A stretch of 64,000 nucleotides of DNA from Dryococelus australis (lineage: Eukaryota > Arthropoda > Insecta > Phasmatodea > Phasmatidae), in contig CM057009.1 in the NCBI GenBank assembly GCA_029891345.1, positions 309,631,666 to 309,695,665 of the forward strand. The letters are read 5' to 3'. The notes beneath the pieces are model-generated. The model was given only the letters and a program-made list of their open reading frames with translations, did no database searches and was not told the DNA's origin. Positions 34,412-46,019 of this stretch are shown piece after piece. Within the stretch, counting starts at the first letter, position 1. Each line of letters begins with the position of its first letter. The position numbers were made by a program, and so were the translations under genes.

Positions 34412-35240
34412 CAGGGAGCTGAGTTCGAGACTTGATGTTATGACAAAAATTATTCTCTTTCAGGCTTAGAAAAATATGGTATTTTTTCTAGTGATGGAGT
34501 TGAGCCTAATATTAGCATGGGTTACGTTAAATGAATAACATATATATAATTTATACATGTTACCTTTATTTTACAGACATAACATAATATAAATATTTGA
34601 TACACGCTCAACGTATTCTTCATTCGAGCAAACATCTATAGTGACTATTTTTGGAGAACAATTCCTACTGTGAGCATTAAAGACACACTTATTTGCATAT
34701 ACCACACAGCAGTGATCACAGGGGTATCTTATGTACATAGCAGTTACTATTTTCATGACATTTGACACTGCTGCGATTAGCGAATGTCTTACCGCAATAC
34801 CGGCACTCACTTCCCGTTGAACGACAAATATTTCTTTTGCACTTCTTGCTATGTCTATACGGATTATCACTACAGGTAAAAACATAATCACAGTTATCAC
34901 ATTGGAATGTCGTTTACTGGCCTGAACAAAAAATGACTACTTTCATGTCGGCCTTCATTAAAACTTTTGTTAACAGTATTTCCACAGTTGTAACATTGAT
35001 ACCGTAATGCTTGCAAAGACTCATCAGGGCACTTTGCTATTGACAATTACTGCGGTTTTGTACAAGGTAGGTCTTCAACCATTGATTCCACCTACATGTT
35101 GTAGCAGAGCACATGATCACAGTGGTAACATTGATATTGTACCGCTTGTAGCGACCCTTCAGCTCCTTGCTGTTGCCAACATTGATTGTGTTACAGATGG
35201 TAAGTTTTCAACCATTGAGTGCATCTTGGAATGACAGAGT
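34412..35240 (-). pseudogene. C2HC zinc-finger array gene remnant, right arm
   Basis: The minus-strand frame 34904-34716 reads QCDNCDYVFTCSDNPYRHSK followed by KC, a C-x2-C-x12-H-x3-C finger, then CRYCGKTFANRSSVKCHE followed by NSNC, a C-x2-C-x12-H-x4-C finger, and stops at TGA 34716-34718. A third finger, CDHCCVVYANKCVFNAHS then RNC, follows in another frame (about 34730-34660). Upstream 35235-34990 repeats the SMVED...YQCYHCDHVLCY modules. C2HC fingers of this spacing bind zinc and usually nucleic acid. This arm is better preserved than the left one but is also frameshifted. Confidence 0.65.
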
Positions 35241-36290
35241 CTGAGACTCGTACCCACCAGGATGCCAGGTGAAAGGACCCCGGTATGATTCTATGTGAAA
35301 AGATCCCCGTCAGTATGCCAAGTGAAAGTATCCCCACCAAGACACCAGGTGAAAGGATCCCAGAAGGAATATGAGAAAATCCTATTGGAATGACATAACA
35401 GGAGACTCGTACCTGCCAGGATGAAAGGTGAAATGATTCCTGCCAGGATACCAGGTGAAATGACACCCCTGCCAGATTGCCAAGTGAAAGGGTCCCCACC
35501 AGGACTCCATATGAAAGGATTCTGGAAAGAAATGAGCAAACCCTGTTCGAATGACAGGTGAAAAGATCTCATTGGAAAGACAGCTCATGAGACTCGTCCC
35601 CTGCAAAAATGTAAGGTTTTTATGCAATGATGATGAGTTTATTATTTGGTGAGTGTGTAGGCCGATGCGAGTATTCGGCACCGTGTTAGGATGCCAGGTG
35701 GACAGATACCGAAAGTAATGACAAAGTATGAGACTTGGCACCCCTCCAGGAGGCCAGGATGCTGGGATTTTATGCGATGATGATGGGTTTATTGTTTGGT
35801 GAGTGTGTAGGTTGATTCGGATATTCGGCTCTCTGTTAGGTTGCCAGGTAGGTGGCGGCCGTGGTGCCCCGGCTCCCTGCCATTATGCCGAGTGAAAGGC
35901 TCCGTGAAGGAATATGAGAAAATGCCTCGTTCGGATGACTGAGCATGAGACTCGTCCCCTACCAGAATGCCAGGCTTTTATGCGATGGTGATGAGTTTAT
36001 TGTCTGGCGAGTGTGTAGGCCGATTCGGGTATTCGGCACCACGTTAGGATGCGAGGTGGTAGCTGTGGCGCACTGGCTCCTCACCAGGACACCAAGTAGG
36101 TGGGGCCATGGTGCTCTGGCCCCACATACTGGAAGTGGTGGATGCCAGTATGCCATTCACCAGGCATCATGGCATCCCTGCCAGGATGCCAGGTGAATGT
36201 ATCCCAGAAGGGGTATGAGTAAAACCCCATTGGAATGATAAAGCTGCAGAATCGGCACCCCACCAGGATGCCAGGTGTCGGGAACATTCG
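35240..36290. repeat. Short-motif array (CCAGGATGCCAGGTGAAAGG) with higher-order units
   Basis: CCAGG.TGCCAGGTGAAAGGATCCC-like words recur every 25-45 bases at 35256-35560 and 36180-36280. A longer unit with TTTTATGCGATGATGATG.GTTTATT.TTTGGTGAGTGTGTAGG and a TATTCGGC stretch occurs at about 35617, 35769 and 35976. Confidence 0.7.
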
Positions 36291-37200
36291 CTAGGTTTAA
36301 TGCACGAGCATGAAGTGCACAACTTTGGTGAGAATGCAAGAGCATGAAGTGTGCACTTTTGGTGAGAAGTGGCACCGTACCTGGATGCCCAGGAACATTC
36401 GCTAGGTCGTAGTGCGCGCATGTCTGGTGGTCGTATGCAGGGTCTGCTTACTGTTACGCGATGCTGGGGTGATTATTGTCTGAGGAGTGCGTATCCGATG
36501 TTAATGAATGCTACATTACTTTTTCATAACCGTGCAATAGCTCCGCAGGCAGCAGCAGTCGGGTTAATGCGCATGTGTAGGCCGATGGACATATACATGT
36601 TATTTCTTATCCTTATTAGCTTTCGTGCACTGGTGCCTGTGCGGTCAAGGCATCGGGCTGACGATCCCCCATGCCGCCTGTATTTTTTTAGTTCCCATAC
36701 AACTACTTCCCAGCACGCCTGGTGGCTGTCACTTGAACTACACCCTCAGCTGATAGCGCACAACTGCCGGCGCCAGGTGAACCAGTTAACACAACATGAC
36801 CGCGACGATACCTGCGCTCCTAGCTGGGACCTGCCGAACTTCAAACGCTCTAGTGGCAGGTGCACACGACTGGTGACAGGTGTGAGCTTTACAGATGGCT
36901 GCCTGCAAGGGGCGTCATGGCGGGGTTCGTCCTTCCTTGCAGAATTCGAGAGCATGATGTGCTCGCATTTGGTAAAACGGGAACATTGGAGTGATGTGAA
37001 CACATTCTGTAGGACAGAATGCAAGAGCATAAAGTAGCGACATCCTAGTTGAACGTCGGCACTCAACCATGGAACTCAAGAGCATGAAGTGCGCACTTTC
37101 GGTAAGAATCTCACGATCTCTCCTAACAAATGAATCGAAGCCTACATTGTAGTGTCATCGTTGGATATTGACCAGAATGCAAGAGCATTAACTCGAGAAT
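36290..37200. repeat. Dispersed AGAGCATGAAGTGCGCACTT repeats
   Basis: GAGCATGAAGTG(C/T).CAC(A/T)(A/T)CTTTTGGT-like words occur near 36306, 36340 and 37078, with shorter forms (GAGCATGATGTGC, GAGCATAAAG) near 36949 and 37025. The 222-codon open frame across 36369-37037 is unrecognised and begins and ends in these repeats. Confidence 0.5.
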
Positions 37201-37382
37201 CCAATTCTAAGGGAATAAAGTGATATTCTGAGGAGAAAAGGGGCAAATCGGAGCGTAAAAAAGAAATTAAAAAAAACCGGGAAAAATTCTTACGTGACGT
37301 CATCCAAGATGGCGGTAGTGGGTGGCTCCCTGGCTCCTCGGCAGGAGGGCAAGTGTGGGTTAAACTTAATTTTCCTACTACT

Positions 37383-39300
37383 GTTGCTGATTAAAATGTT
37401 CAATATGATTACGAAATATGGTAATACAATACATGTATTTTGTGTCAGTCCAGTGTTCTGATAAACGTCAATGTACTACGAGGAACATGCTTAAAAATTC
37501 TTGCAAGCATTAGCTTATATTGGTAAAGTAGTTTCTGGGGAAATGCTGAAACCATTAATGAAAGTGTATTTCGTTACAGTTTGTATTGTCATGTTTTTTT
37601 TTTAAATTTTGTTAATAAAATTTTTTGAAATTTTATAAAGTGTTGCTTATTGTATTTAAATGAACTGTTTTCATTACTAAGTATAAGTTGACAGGAAAAA
37701 AAATAAAGGAAGCCAAATACAAAAAAAAAAGAACAGAATGACAAAGAGCAAAAAAAGCTGAATATCCTGGCAGCAATTTAAACATCACATAACCATAAAG
37801 TGATTAAAGAACGAAAAGACAAAATACTAACAGAAAGCAATGTTGAAACAGCTACAACGAACAGCAATCAGGAAACTATTACTTCTTACTCAATAAACTA
37901 ATTAATATTTGCATGTAAATATAAATACTTTACTGACGACCAATTTAGACTGTGCTTTGCACCCAGGAAAAATACAGGTTCCAGGCCCCGAAACGTTGTA
38001 AGGGTTTGTGCTGAATTTTTTCATTCCGTTTTCATTGTTATATCGTTCTGTATCCTATGCGTTTCAGTTTTATTCTACTCAGCTTTACAAGGTTCCGTTT
38101 CTCTGTAATTTTCTCGTTGTAATAATCTATTTCTTAATGTCCCCCATATCCCTCACTTAAGTAATACCTAATTACTAAAACTAGAGAACTTTTGATGATG
38201 GAATTTTAATCACCGGGATTTTCCGCCAGTTACAATTTAATTCCTTTCACTCTTTGTAAACTCGTTTTCTGTCCGTGGCTTCGCCCGCATGTACTGCACT
38301 AAGCAGCTACTATTTTCCTTCACCGAAGTATCTCTTTGGACGCTACATTAAATATAATGGTTATACCCTTAGGTACACACGAAACTCTAAAAACATTGCA
38401 ACGTTTTATCTCTCACGACTGTGCAGATGATGGATAAAAGCGAATAACTTCTTTGATAATCAGGGTTGCGAACCGCGCGACTTTAATACTGCTTTCCAAT
38501 GTCCGTGTTACACCGTGTACGAATCCCGATCCATTCCTATACTTATATGACACACGTGCTCGGTAGCACCAATGGAACTCATTGCTCTATTTTAAATCAT
38601 TATCGGTTATTGTCTAGGATTTCACTTCGAAATTGTTTCACAAATCAAAGCATTACTCCACGATTACTCGAACTGCTGTTTGTGAGTTTTTATCCGAAAT
38701 CCTAAAAGTGTTCATGAACTTTGAGAGAAACCGAGCTAGAAAGAGAGAATATTTTTGGTTTTGTATATATATATATATAAATTATATATACATATAGTGT
38801 AATATTTAAATCTCGTTCCATTAAAACTATACATTTGTTAATAACAGGGGCGACTAAATTGCTAATTTTAAAATTTATTCCGTGAGTAAATAAGTGCTCT
38901 TATGAACTGGACATATAAATGTAGGTTAGAAAAATGCCCAAAATATAATATTCATTATAGTAGTATTTGTATTTACTCTGGAACGAGGATCGGCCAATCT
39001 TAACTCAATAATCGTATATTATCATTGTTAAAACATATGCGCCTACAGAGAAACCTCGATTTCGGATCGGGAAAAAAGTTTGTGCAATCGTTTACTAGGC
39101 AGCCGCCTGAGCCGTAGTGGAAATGTTTATCGGCGACCTCTCGATTCCATGGATTCCCCTGTTTTCGCACCTGTTTGAATAGTATCATCATTTTACCTAT
39201 ATTTATCTCATGTGCGTACAATAAAACAAGACAATACCACTGCAACTAATTGGTCTACGTGTGAGTAAGTTTGATGAACCAGGCTCTACGCTCAGAATGG
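37383..39300. other. AT-rich non-coding stretch
   Basis: It contains a TA microsatellite at about 38765-38783 and no recognised gene or element. Confidence 0.4.
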
Positions 39301-39313
39301 TTTCAAAGGAACA

Positions 39314-39367
39314 GATCAGCTGAGAGCTGTTGTTAAGAGCCGCCCAAAACGCTCAACTCAACTCAAC
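39314..39367 (+). mobile_element. SINE family 1, 5'-truncated insertion with target duplication
   Basis: GTTGTTAAGAGCCGCCCAAAACG matches the 3' end of family 1 (GATGTTAAGAGCAGCCCAAATC) and is followed by a CTCAA tail. It is flanked by TCAAAGGAACA on both sides (39303-39313 and 39368-39378). Only about 54 bp were inserted, as expected for incomplete target-primed reverse transcription. Confidence 0.85.
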
Positions 39368-39379
39368 TCAAAGGAACAT

Positions 39380-40680
39380 GTGTGTTAAAATGGAATATTT
39401 ATATTACCATAACTTTGAAAATAGTTTTCTGACCCACTTAAAACATACCACTTTATATGGCCTACCGTAGTAATTCAGTACTTGTTTGGCAAAATTTCGT
39501 GGGAATCAGTTGTTTCCCGATATTTGGCACAAAAGTATAGCAGTTTCATGAAATGGTGGGAAAAAAGTGTCAGTGTATACACATTTGATGGCTATAACGC
39601 AGGCCACTGCCAGCATAAAAAAAAAAAATCTGGTCAAACTTGGTTTCATGGTTTCTCAGGTACATGTAGTATAGAGAAAAAAACATCAGTATGTTCACAA
39701 TTTTAAACATTAGTGTCTAGTCCACTTTAAAGGTATCAATATACATGCAGCACCGTAGTATTTCTTGGGTGCCGAATTTGGCAAGAATTGTTCGATTATT
39801 TCACAGAATGATACAAACACTTTATTTGTCCATGCAGAATTAACTTTCAAAATGGCGAAAAATAGAGGCAATGTATCAGCATATTTTAAGCTTATTGTTT
39901 TATTCTTTCAGCATACTAAGTGTGTCGAAATTGGTTAAAGGTGTGGTATTTATACATACCAAATTAAAGTAAAATATTTATATAGCTGTCACGTTGAGAA
40001 TAAGCGCCTTATCCATATGAATCGTATATGGTTATATGACCTACCATATTATTAGTTACCTGCGAAAACTGGCGGAGATCTATTGGGTAGTTGGCGAGAT
40101 ATTATGTTTAAGCTTAATTATTCATGTGAGGCCTATCTCCCAAAATGGCGGGACAATGCAATATAAGATATGTATTATCCTGAATAAAATATTCACATGA
40201 TAAATTGTCAAAATGCGAAATTTCATCAACATTTTTCGAATGGTTCCCGAGATAGGAAATGGCACCCTCAATATTAGAATGGCTACCATTTGGGAAATAT
40301 CCACACGGCGTGGTAGAAAACTATAAAAATCAGATGTCCTTACTAATTACTATATGTGTAACGAATTTGGTAAAATTCGGCATACGGGTTCATAAGTCAC
40401 ATCAGAAATATACCTACATACAAGCCATCAGCGTTACTGTATAAGCCTATCTTTCTAGCGAAATAGACTTTAAAAAAATGCATGGCCATAAATTAAATGT
40501 AACATTAATAATAACAACTAACAGTAGGATTATTTTTTACCATTGCTGACCTGACTGCCAATATTCCATAAAAATTACAGTGAGATGTGTGCTGTTATGG
40601 ACATCGATTTTTTTTCATTAGAAGTATGTTTTGTAAGTAATCTATAAACTGACAAGCTGTAGTTTTAGTTGCAGTTTTAG
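39380..40680. repeat. Diverged repeats with AAAATGGC and GAGATA words
   Basis: Phrases such as CAAAATGGCG, CCCGATATTTGGC, TTGGCGAGATATTATG and TTCCCGAGATAGGAAATGG recur and resemble the 140 bp array at 46.0-46.7 kb (AAAATGGCAGA ... AATCGGTTAAAT.GTTCTCGAGATATAATG). No coding content recognised. Confidence 0.4.
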
Positions 40681-41387
40681 TTGCATGCCAATACTTCGTG
40701 GAAACATTTCTCACATCTGGAGGATGAAAAAATGTTACATGAGCATAGGTCGCCAACGCTTCGTTTCTTTACTACACCCCGTAATACATAACGTACAGTG
40801 TATGGCTCGCGAACTGGATTATGTTATTGTGGAATGTCATCGCAGCGTTCGTTCGCATGATAAAAGACACCTCACGCTACAACACTACACGTAGAACTGT
40901 AGGAAATGCACAGGAATTAGTTACACATGTTTGAAAGTTTATTTTTGGCACTAAAGGAAATGTTCAAAATGCCCTCCATCAGCACGAACATTTGCATTAA
41001 CATGCCGTTGCATGTGGACATCCAGATGCGTTGATGTATCCCTGGAAAAGTCCAGATTGTTTTGCAACCCGCCACAATACGGTTGCGGAGGGTGCCACAT
41101 CGTCCACTGGGGTTGCATACACAAGTGCCTTTAGATTTCCCCACAAATAACAGTCTGGTGGATTCAAATCAGGGCTCCTTGGGGGCTGGTATGGGGCTAC
41201 CAATTACAGCTGCGATGGCATTCCACAGTAACCTGATCTAGCCCGCGGGGCATACGCTGTACTCCATGTATTATGGACTGTCGTAAAGAAACGAAGCGTT
41301 TGCGGACCAATGTTCATAAAGCAATTTTTCATCCTCGAGAAGTGAATAATGTTTCCCCGAAGTATTATCATGCAATTTTGCAACAAC
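40681..41387 (-). mobile_element. Mariner-like deletion derivative with long inverted repeats
   Basis: 40681-40850 (TTGCATGCCAATACTTCGTG ... AACGCTTCGTTTCTTTAC) matches the reverse complement of 41205-41387 (TTGCATGATAATACTTCGGG ...). Between them the minus strand encodes RSPDLNPPDCYLWGNLKALV at about 41185-41125, the SPDL-x-x-D region of a mariner-like transposase. A frameshifted tail with RNRIVAGCKTIWTFPGIHQR and a degraded GGHFE-like end follows, to about 40920. The N-terminal and most catalytic sequence is gone. Either the inverted repeats are the element's own long ends, or part of the transposase region was duplicated in inverse. Confidence 0.65.
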
Positions 41388-41454
41388 CTGTACAGAAATG
41401 CCGCGCGCGTTTACCACTAAGCCGACCATATTTGACTCCCGCGGAAGTTAAACG

Positions 41455-41650
41455 TGTTATTTTCTCACGTGAGAACTTGGAAGACGTTGCCGTTGCTGGT
41501 GGGTTTTATCGGGAGTCTCCCCTTCTCCCGTCTTGCATTCTGCCACCGGTGCATGTTGGGGCACCGACAGGTCCGTCCTGTAGATGTTAATACCGCCCTG
41601 GGGTCGGTCCATCCTATAAATTCATTATTGTTAGCTACATGCATTTTCTA
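41455..41650 (+). mobile_element. SINE family 1, partial copy
   Basis: GACGTTGCCGTTGCTGGTGG then TTTTATCGGGAGTCTCCCC aligns with GACGATGCCATTGGTCGGCG then GGTTTTCTCGGGAGTCTCCC of the copy at 31867. Head absent; right boundary uncertain. Confidence 0.55.
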
Positions 41651-42079
41651 CGAGTGGCAACTCGCCTTGGCTGGTCAAATTCGCATAATACCCTGAAGTT
41701 TCCCGGCATTATTCTGGAGCGGCGATAACGACTGACGTGTCCGCGAATGTCGCGACCTACATCTTACAAGAAGCTTACTCGCGTTGGGTGACTAGGCCCT
41801 GGCTTTGCAAGGTGCTTGCGTCGCTTTCCAGGTACCAAGGGAAGGCGACCGAGATAACAGCGCGGATAACGGGTTAAGACTTCCAGAGAGCAGGGCGATG
41901 AGTAACGCCGAGGCTCGTGGGTTCTTATCAGCGAGCGGACAGTTAAGTTATCTAGGTGAGCAGAGGCGCGTCCTTATCAGTTTCGGTGCGGCGATACAAC
42001 CAGACGAGTCGACAAGCCGAGGTACGTCTGTCTCACACATCCGGCCCGTACGGGGTTCACTGTTGCGCGGTGCTCAGAC

Positions 42080-42265
42080 AATATCAACTTTCCTCGACGG
42101 CGAACGGGCTCCATTCCCGGTGGCGTCCTCCCGCATTGTCGTGTTTGGGGAACGCAGCGGGCTATGGCGTTGGCGAGTGCGTTTTCACGGGGTCGCTCCC
42201 GTTTCCTTCCGTCATAGCATTCATTCGCTAACCCATTTCCACCCCAATTCACCCGTATCGGGGGT
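42080..42265 (+). mobile_element. SINE family 1, diverged copy
   Basis: CGGCGAACGGGCTCCATTCCC resembles the B-box region, and GGCTATGGCGTTGGCGAGTG, CGTTTTCACGGGG and TTCATTCGCTAACCCA follow in the family 1 order. CpG-rich surroundings at 41700-42300 are otherwise unrecognised. Confidence 0.45.
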
Positions 42266-43019
42266 CACGCGGCCTTAGTGCGGCGCTGCTAAAGGCGCTA
42301 CCGACCAGAACCCATGCCTTTTAACCCGCCTATGTCTCCTGTCAATTCTTTACGTCCTGGTAGGCATTAGTTTTAGACCAATTGAACCACGATTCCTTGT
42401 TTTTTACATCTGGAAAACTCCTGTATTCGGGGAGTCTTTAACTTGTAATTTTTACTCAAGGTCGTAAATTACAGCGCTCTAGAGAAATATGATTATTGGT
42501 CTCGGAGCTGTGATTATTTATGGTAATGTGAGTTGACCTGGGGTTCAAATACAACAAATAAGACAAAAACTGTAATTATGTAAGCAATACAGCAAAAAAA
42601 TGATGCTGTTGCTGGTATCGCGCTAACAACTGTAATTGCATGGTCGTTTTGAAATATTGCTTCAAGTCGCAGTACCAATTTTTTTACTTAGTTTCCATGA
42701 ATACTCCTTGTCTACAGCGGTGATCGCATTGAAATAAAGAAGCATGGGTTTGATTCTCGTGTGCATATTTAACTGTTTACAGTTTAACAGGACTGATCAT
42801 TTCTACATACTCGCTAATCTACTGCGATTTTAAAAGTAAAATATGTATTCCTAATTTTGTATACATATCAGTGTAGTTTATCGTTTGCTTATAGTACTAC
42901 AAGTCATATACTTGAAACAAACAGTTTGCGTTAAGAAGTCGCCAAGGGCCCTAAACTTTTATCAACCCAGCCAAAACGATAATCGCAATGTGACAAGAGA
43001 CGGAATGATGCAAGAGCTT

Positions 43020-43115
43020 AATATTCCCAGCGGGCTCAGCTCTGGTGTCAAGATAGGCGCGAGCAGGGGCCAACCACGCGCTGGGTTCGACTCCCGGCGA
43101 TGACCAGCAGAATGC
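43020..43115 (+). repeat. tRNA-like SINE head, unassigned
   Basis: CTGGGTTCGACTCCCGGCGA at 43080-43099 is a good B box. The upstream GGCTCAGCTCTGGTGTCAAG could be a decayed A-box region. The downstream body does not match family 1 or 2 clearly. Confidence 0.4.
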
Positions 43116-43540
43116 ATTTCTCCGTTCATAAACAAGAGGCTTCCATGCAGCGTCCACAGTCACGTGAAAACTAGTAAAACTAAGGAGAGGATTGTCTCGA
43201 CCTACAGAGGAGGGATGCTGCAAAGTGGCTCACTCGTATTAAGAAAGGTCGTTGGTTCACTATTAACATGATATCGTGTAGAAGATTTTCAACATTGTTT
43301 TTCATCGCTGTTTCAAAGAAACGACCGTTGACTTTTTTTTTCCACGTGTGGATAGTTTTTAGTTTCAACATTCGTTCGTTACGTTTAGATAAAAACCCAT
43401 GTTCGTCGAACAAGCAAAAAATGAATACACAGTAATAAGAATTTTTGACCGCTGCTTCATATTCTAAAATTTGGAGAAGGTGAAAAAAATTTCAGTTTAT
43501 TAATTTTTATAATTTAGATGGTTTTCTTGGAAATAATTAC

Positions 43541-43770
43541 GCTTGTTCGCCTCTCTCCAATGCGAACCGGGTTCGATTCCCGTTGGAGCTGCCCGCGGAT
43601 TTTTGAATGTGAGAATCGTGCCAGTCGATGCCGCAGTTCGGCGGGTTTCCTCTGGTATATCCCGTTTCCCTCAGCCTTGAATTCCAGCGCTGCTCCAGGC
43701 TCATCTCACTTCACCCTCACCGGCTCTCAATACCTCGATGTTAAGAGCAGCCCAAATCTCTTCACTCATC
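43541..43770 (+). mobile_element. SINE family 1, well-preserved copy
   Basis: B box GGGTTCGATTCCC at 43569-43581, then GAATCGTGCCAGTCGATGCC, GCGCTGCTCCAGGCTCATC, TTCACCCTCACCGGCTCTC and GATGTTAAGAGCAGCCCAAATC in the order of the full copy at 31867-32118 read on its minus strand. The A-box region is shortened. Confidence 0.8.
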
Positions 43771-44149
43771 ACGCTTCTTCAGAATATGTTTACTTATTAA
43801 TGTTTTTTTTTTTTTTTAACATGATGACCTTTATGTTACATATATTCTCAAATCTCTGGTTCTGTATAATTTTGTATACGAGAGACAAAAATCTACAGCT
43901 AGCTTTTTTATGGTAAATATAACTTCACTATTTGCTCGTAAGTTTCCTTTTGGTTAACTCTGGGAAACGAAGCATAGAAAAGTATTTCATAAACACTCAT
44001 TTCACTCTCAAGTACAAAGCTGCAGAAACTTCGTAAAAAGCGAAACCAGGAGTAGTTTTTTCTAACCGAACAATTTTATTTAAAATTTCTCGAAATAATT
44101 AATTAAAATTATTTGTGAAATCGGAACGAACATCTATCTTAGGTTTTAT

Positions 44150-44345
44150 TAATCAACACGCAACTCTGGTGTTTCACTGTTCGATCCCGAATGGGCCAGG
44201 TAGTGTGGCAGACATTGTAGTAATGAGGGCATTTCCTCACAGTTCACCTGTTTCCTAGACGTCTTCATTCTTCCACTATTCCGCCCGTTCACCTCACTTT
44301 AATTCACCCATTCTTTAGACTTATTACAGTCCTCCGAAGACTGGC
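44150..44345 (+). mobile_element. SINE family 1, diverged copy
   Basis: TGTTCGATCCCGAATGGGCC (B-box region), GGCAGACATTGTAGTAATGAG, CACCTGTTTCC, and TCACCTCACTTTAATTCACC follow the family 1 layout with many substitutions. Confidence 0.45.
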
Positions 44346-44681
44346 GAGGAGGCCTGACCGCTGATTCTGTGTTCGCATCTCGGAATTTCTTACTTCATGG
44401 GTGTTTAGTATCCTAATGTCTCGAATCCCGACATAATCAGACATGCCATCGTCATTTTCCTTTCTGCACATAAATAAACACATGTTGATTCTTTAGTGCG
44501 ACAGCCCTGGCAGCCTCTCAAATCATCTATGCAGACAATATATAAGGTGAAAGTAACCTATTTCAGGCTTTTGGAGGCAAATCTAACAATGCAAAAGCCT
44601 TGTTAATATATTTAATAATAAAGAAATATTATTTTGTGAAACCACACGTAAAGCTAGTGTGAAACCAAATTGTTTTTTATA

Positions 44682-44909
44682 GGCTATTCACGGTAAAGTG
44701 AACACTTTTGAAAATCCTCTCATTTGGAATAATAATCAATAAATCTATTTTATTTTATCCTTAAACGTTAAATCCCGCGTGTGGTGGAATATACACTGTG
44801 TTTATTACGTACGTGGCAATATTTATTTTCAAAATATGGATATATGATCAAATAGTGAAAGAAAAAGATAATTAGGGCCTCGAAAGTGCTCACTTTACCA
44901 TGAACAGCC
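44682..44909. mobile_element. MITE copy 2, TA target duplication
   Basis: Starts GGCTATTCACGGTAAAGTG and ends CACTTTACCATGAACAGCC, inverted repeats of about 29 bp with few mismatches, flanked by TA (44680-44681, 44910-44911). It aligns along its length with 9005-9234 in the same orientation (shared words GGAATATACAC, TGTTTAT, GGCAATATTTATTTT-like, AGGGCC). Confidence 0.9.
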
Positions 44910-44911
44910 TA

Positions 44912-46015
44912 ATCATCCTTAACTACATAGAAAATGCACTTAAGAAATATATACCGATTTGTATGGCGACAGCAGTAGAATAAATTTCATAGTTATCTTA
45001 GGTTCCAAAAAAATGCTTGCATTCATTTGTTCCAACAAAGAAAAATTGGCTTTACAATAGCCAAATTAAAATTAATTTGTGCACTCAAATGTTGTCAAAC
45101 ATAGGGCTTAGATTTTGTTTCACCAACATTGTAAAAGTCGAACAAGGTAATTTCCCAAATGTAAAAGTACTTTAAAAGTAATGATTTTTTTTTGCAATTC
45201 ATTATAGGTAAAGTTCACATACCTTTTCTCTGGAAATATTTAATTAGTCAAATAAATACTTTATAAAATTATGTTAAACACACGGATAATCATTTTTTTA
45301 AATAATTAAATGAACGTGATTTAAATTGCTATAACTGGCAAATGTTAAAGTAACAGAAAAAATATTTTCATGTTTTTACGACTGAGATATATTATAAGAG
45401 GTTCTCTATAAAATCTATTTAATATTTAAAATGTGTTGTACTAATACATTTGAGACACATTTATTTGTACTCATCATGGAAATAAATTATATTTTTTTAT
45501 ATGTCGTGGTGAAGAATATACTAAAACACTATTAAATCGAATATGTAGTAAGATTATTTAATCATAAACAATTTCATGAAGGGTTTTGTAAATACGATAC
45601 TTTTGGCGCATGTTATAGCTAACGTGAGATGAGCAAAACTATTATCCAGATAATTTCGTAGATTTCAGAGTTTCAGTAATGTGCTTTTCAGGCAATAAAG
45701 CTATGACTTCTGCAGCCAGTAGCCTACTGAGACGCTGGCGTTTATCGAACGTTAGATCTGAATTAAGTTTGAATACTGCTAACTTTAACGTACCTCACAG
45801 AAATATAAAATTGTTTTGCTTCTCTAGTGACAAGAATATTTAGCTATGTTCGATAATTTTTTTTCTATTACAAAATGATGGGTAAAACTAGCCATGTTTT
45901 GGCACATTTCTTACTCGAAAAATATACTTCCATTACAACAGTTTTTGTCAAAACTGGTCAGATGTTATTGTATATATTGCAAATAAAAGTAAAATACATA
46001 TTTTTTCGCTTTTTT
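44912..46015. other. AT-rich non-coding stretch
   Basis: No recognised gene or repeat family. Confidence 0.4.
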
Positions 46016-46019
46016 TGAG

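Larger units (their letters stand above)
27913..37382. mobile_element. Element C, large element with inverted ends
   Basis: The left end AGTAGTATGG (27913) is followed by GTGACGTCATCTTGGATG (27963-27980). The right end, read in reverse, begins AGTAGTAGGAAAATTAAG (37382) and continues GAGGAGCCAGGGAGCC ... CCGCCATCTTGGATGACGTCAC (down to 37294). That right end matches the left end of B more closely than the left end of C, so pairing of C's two ends is less certain. The interior holds a 117 bp tandem array, 680 bp direct repeats, an inverted zinc-finger gene pair and a short-motif array. Confidence 0.4.

Noticed and set aside
36369..37037. Longest open frame in the window (222 codons, + strand)
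   Set aside because: It begins and ends in dispersed AGAGCATGAAGTG repeats and has no recognisable domain, signal or splice context; GC-rich repeat DNA produces long chance frames.
41805..42278. 157-codon frame in a CpG-rich stretch
   Set aside because: The second half overlaps a diverged SINE copy; several frames are open on both strands, as expected from base composition.
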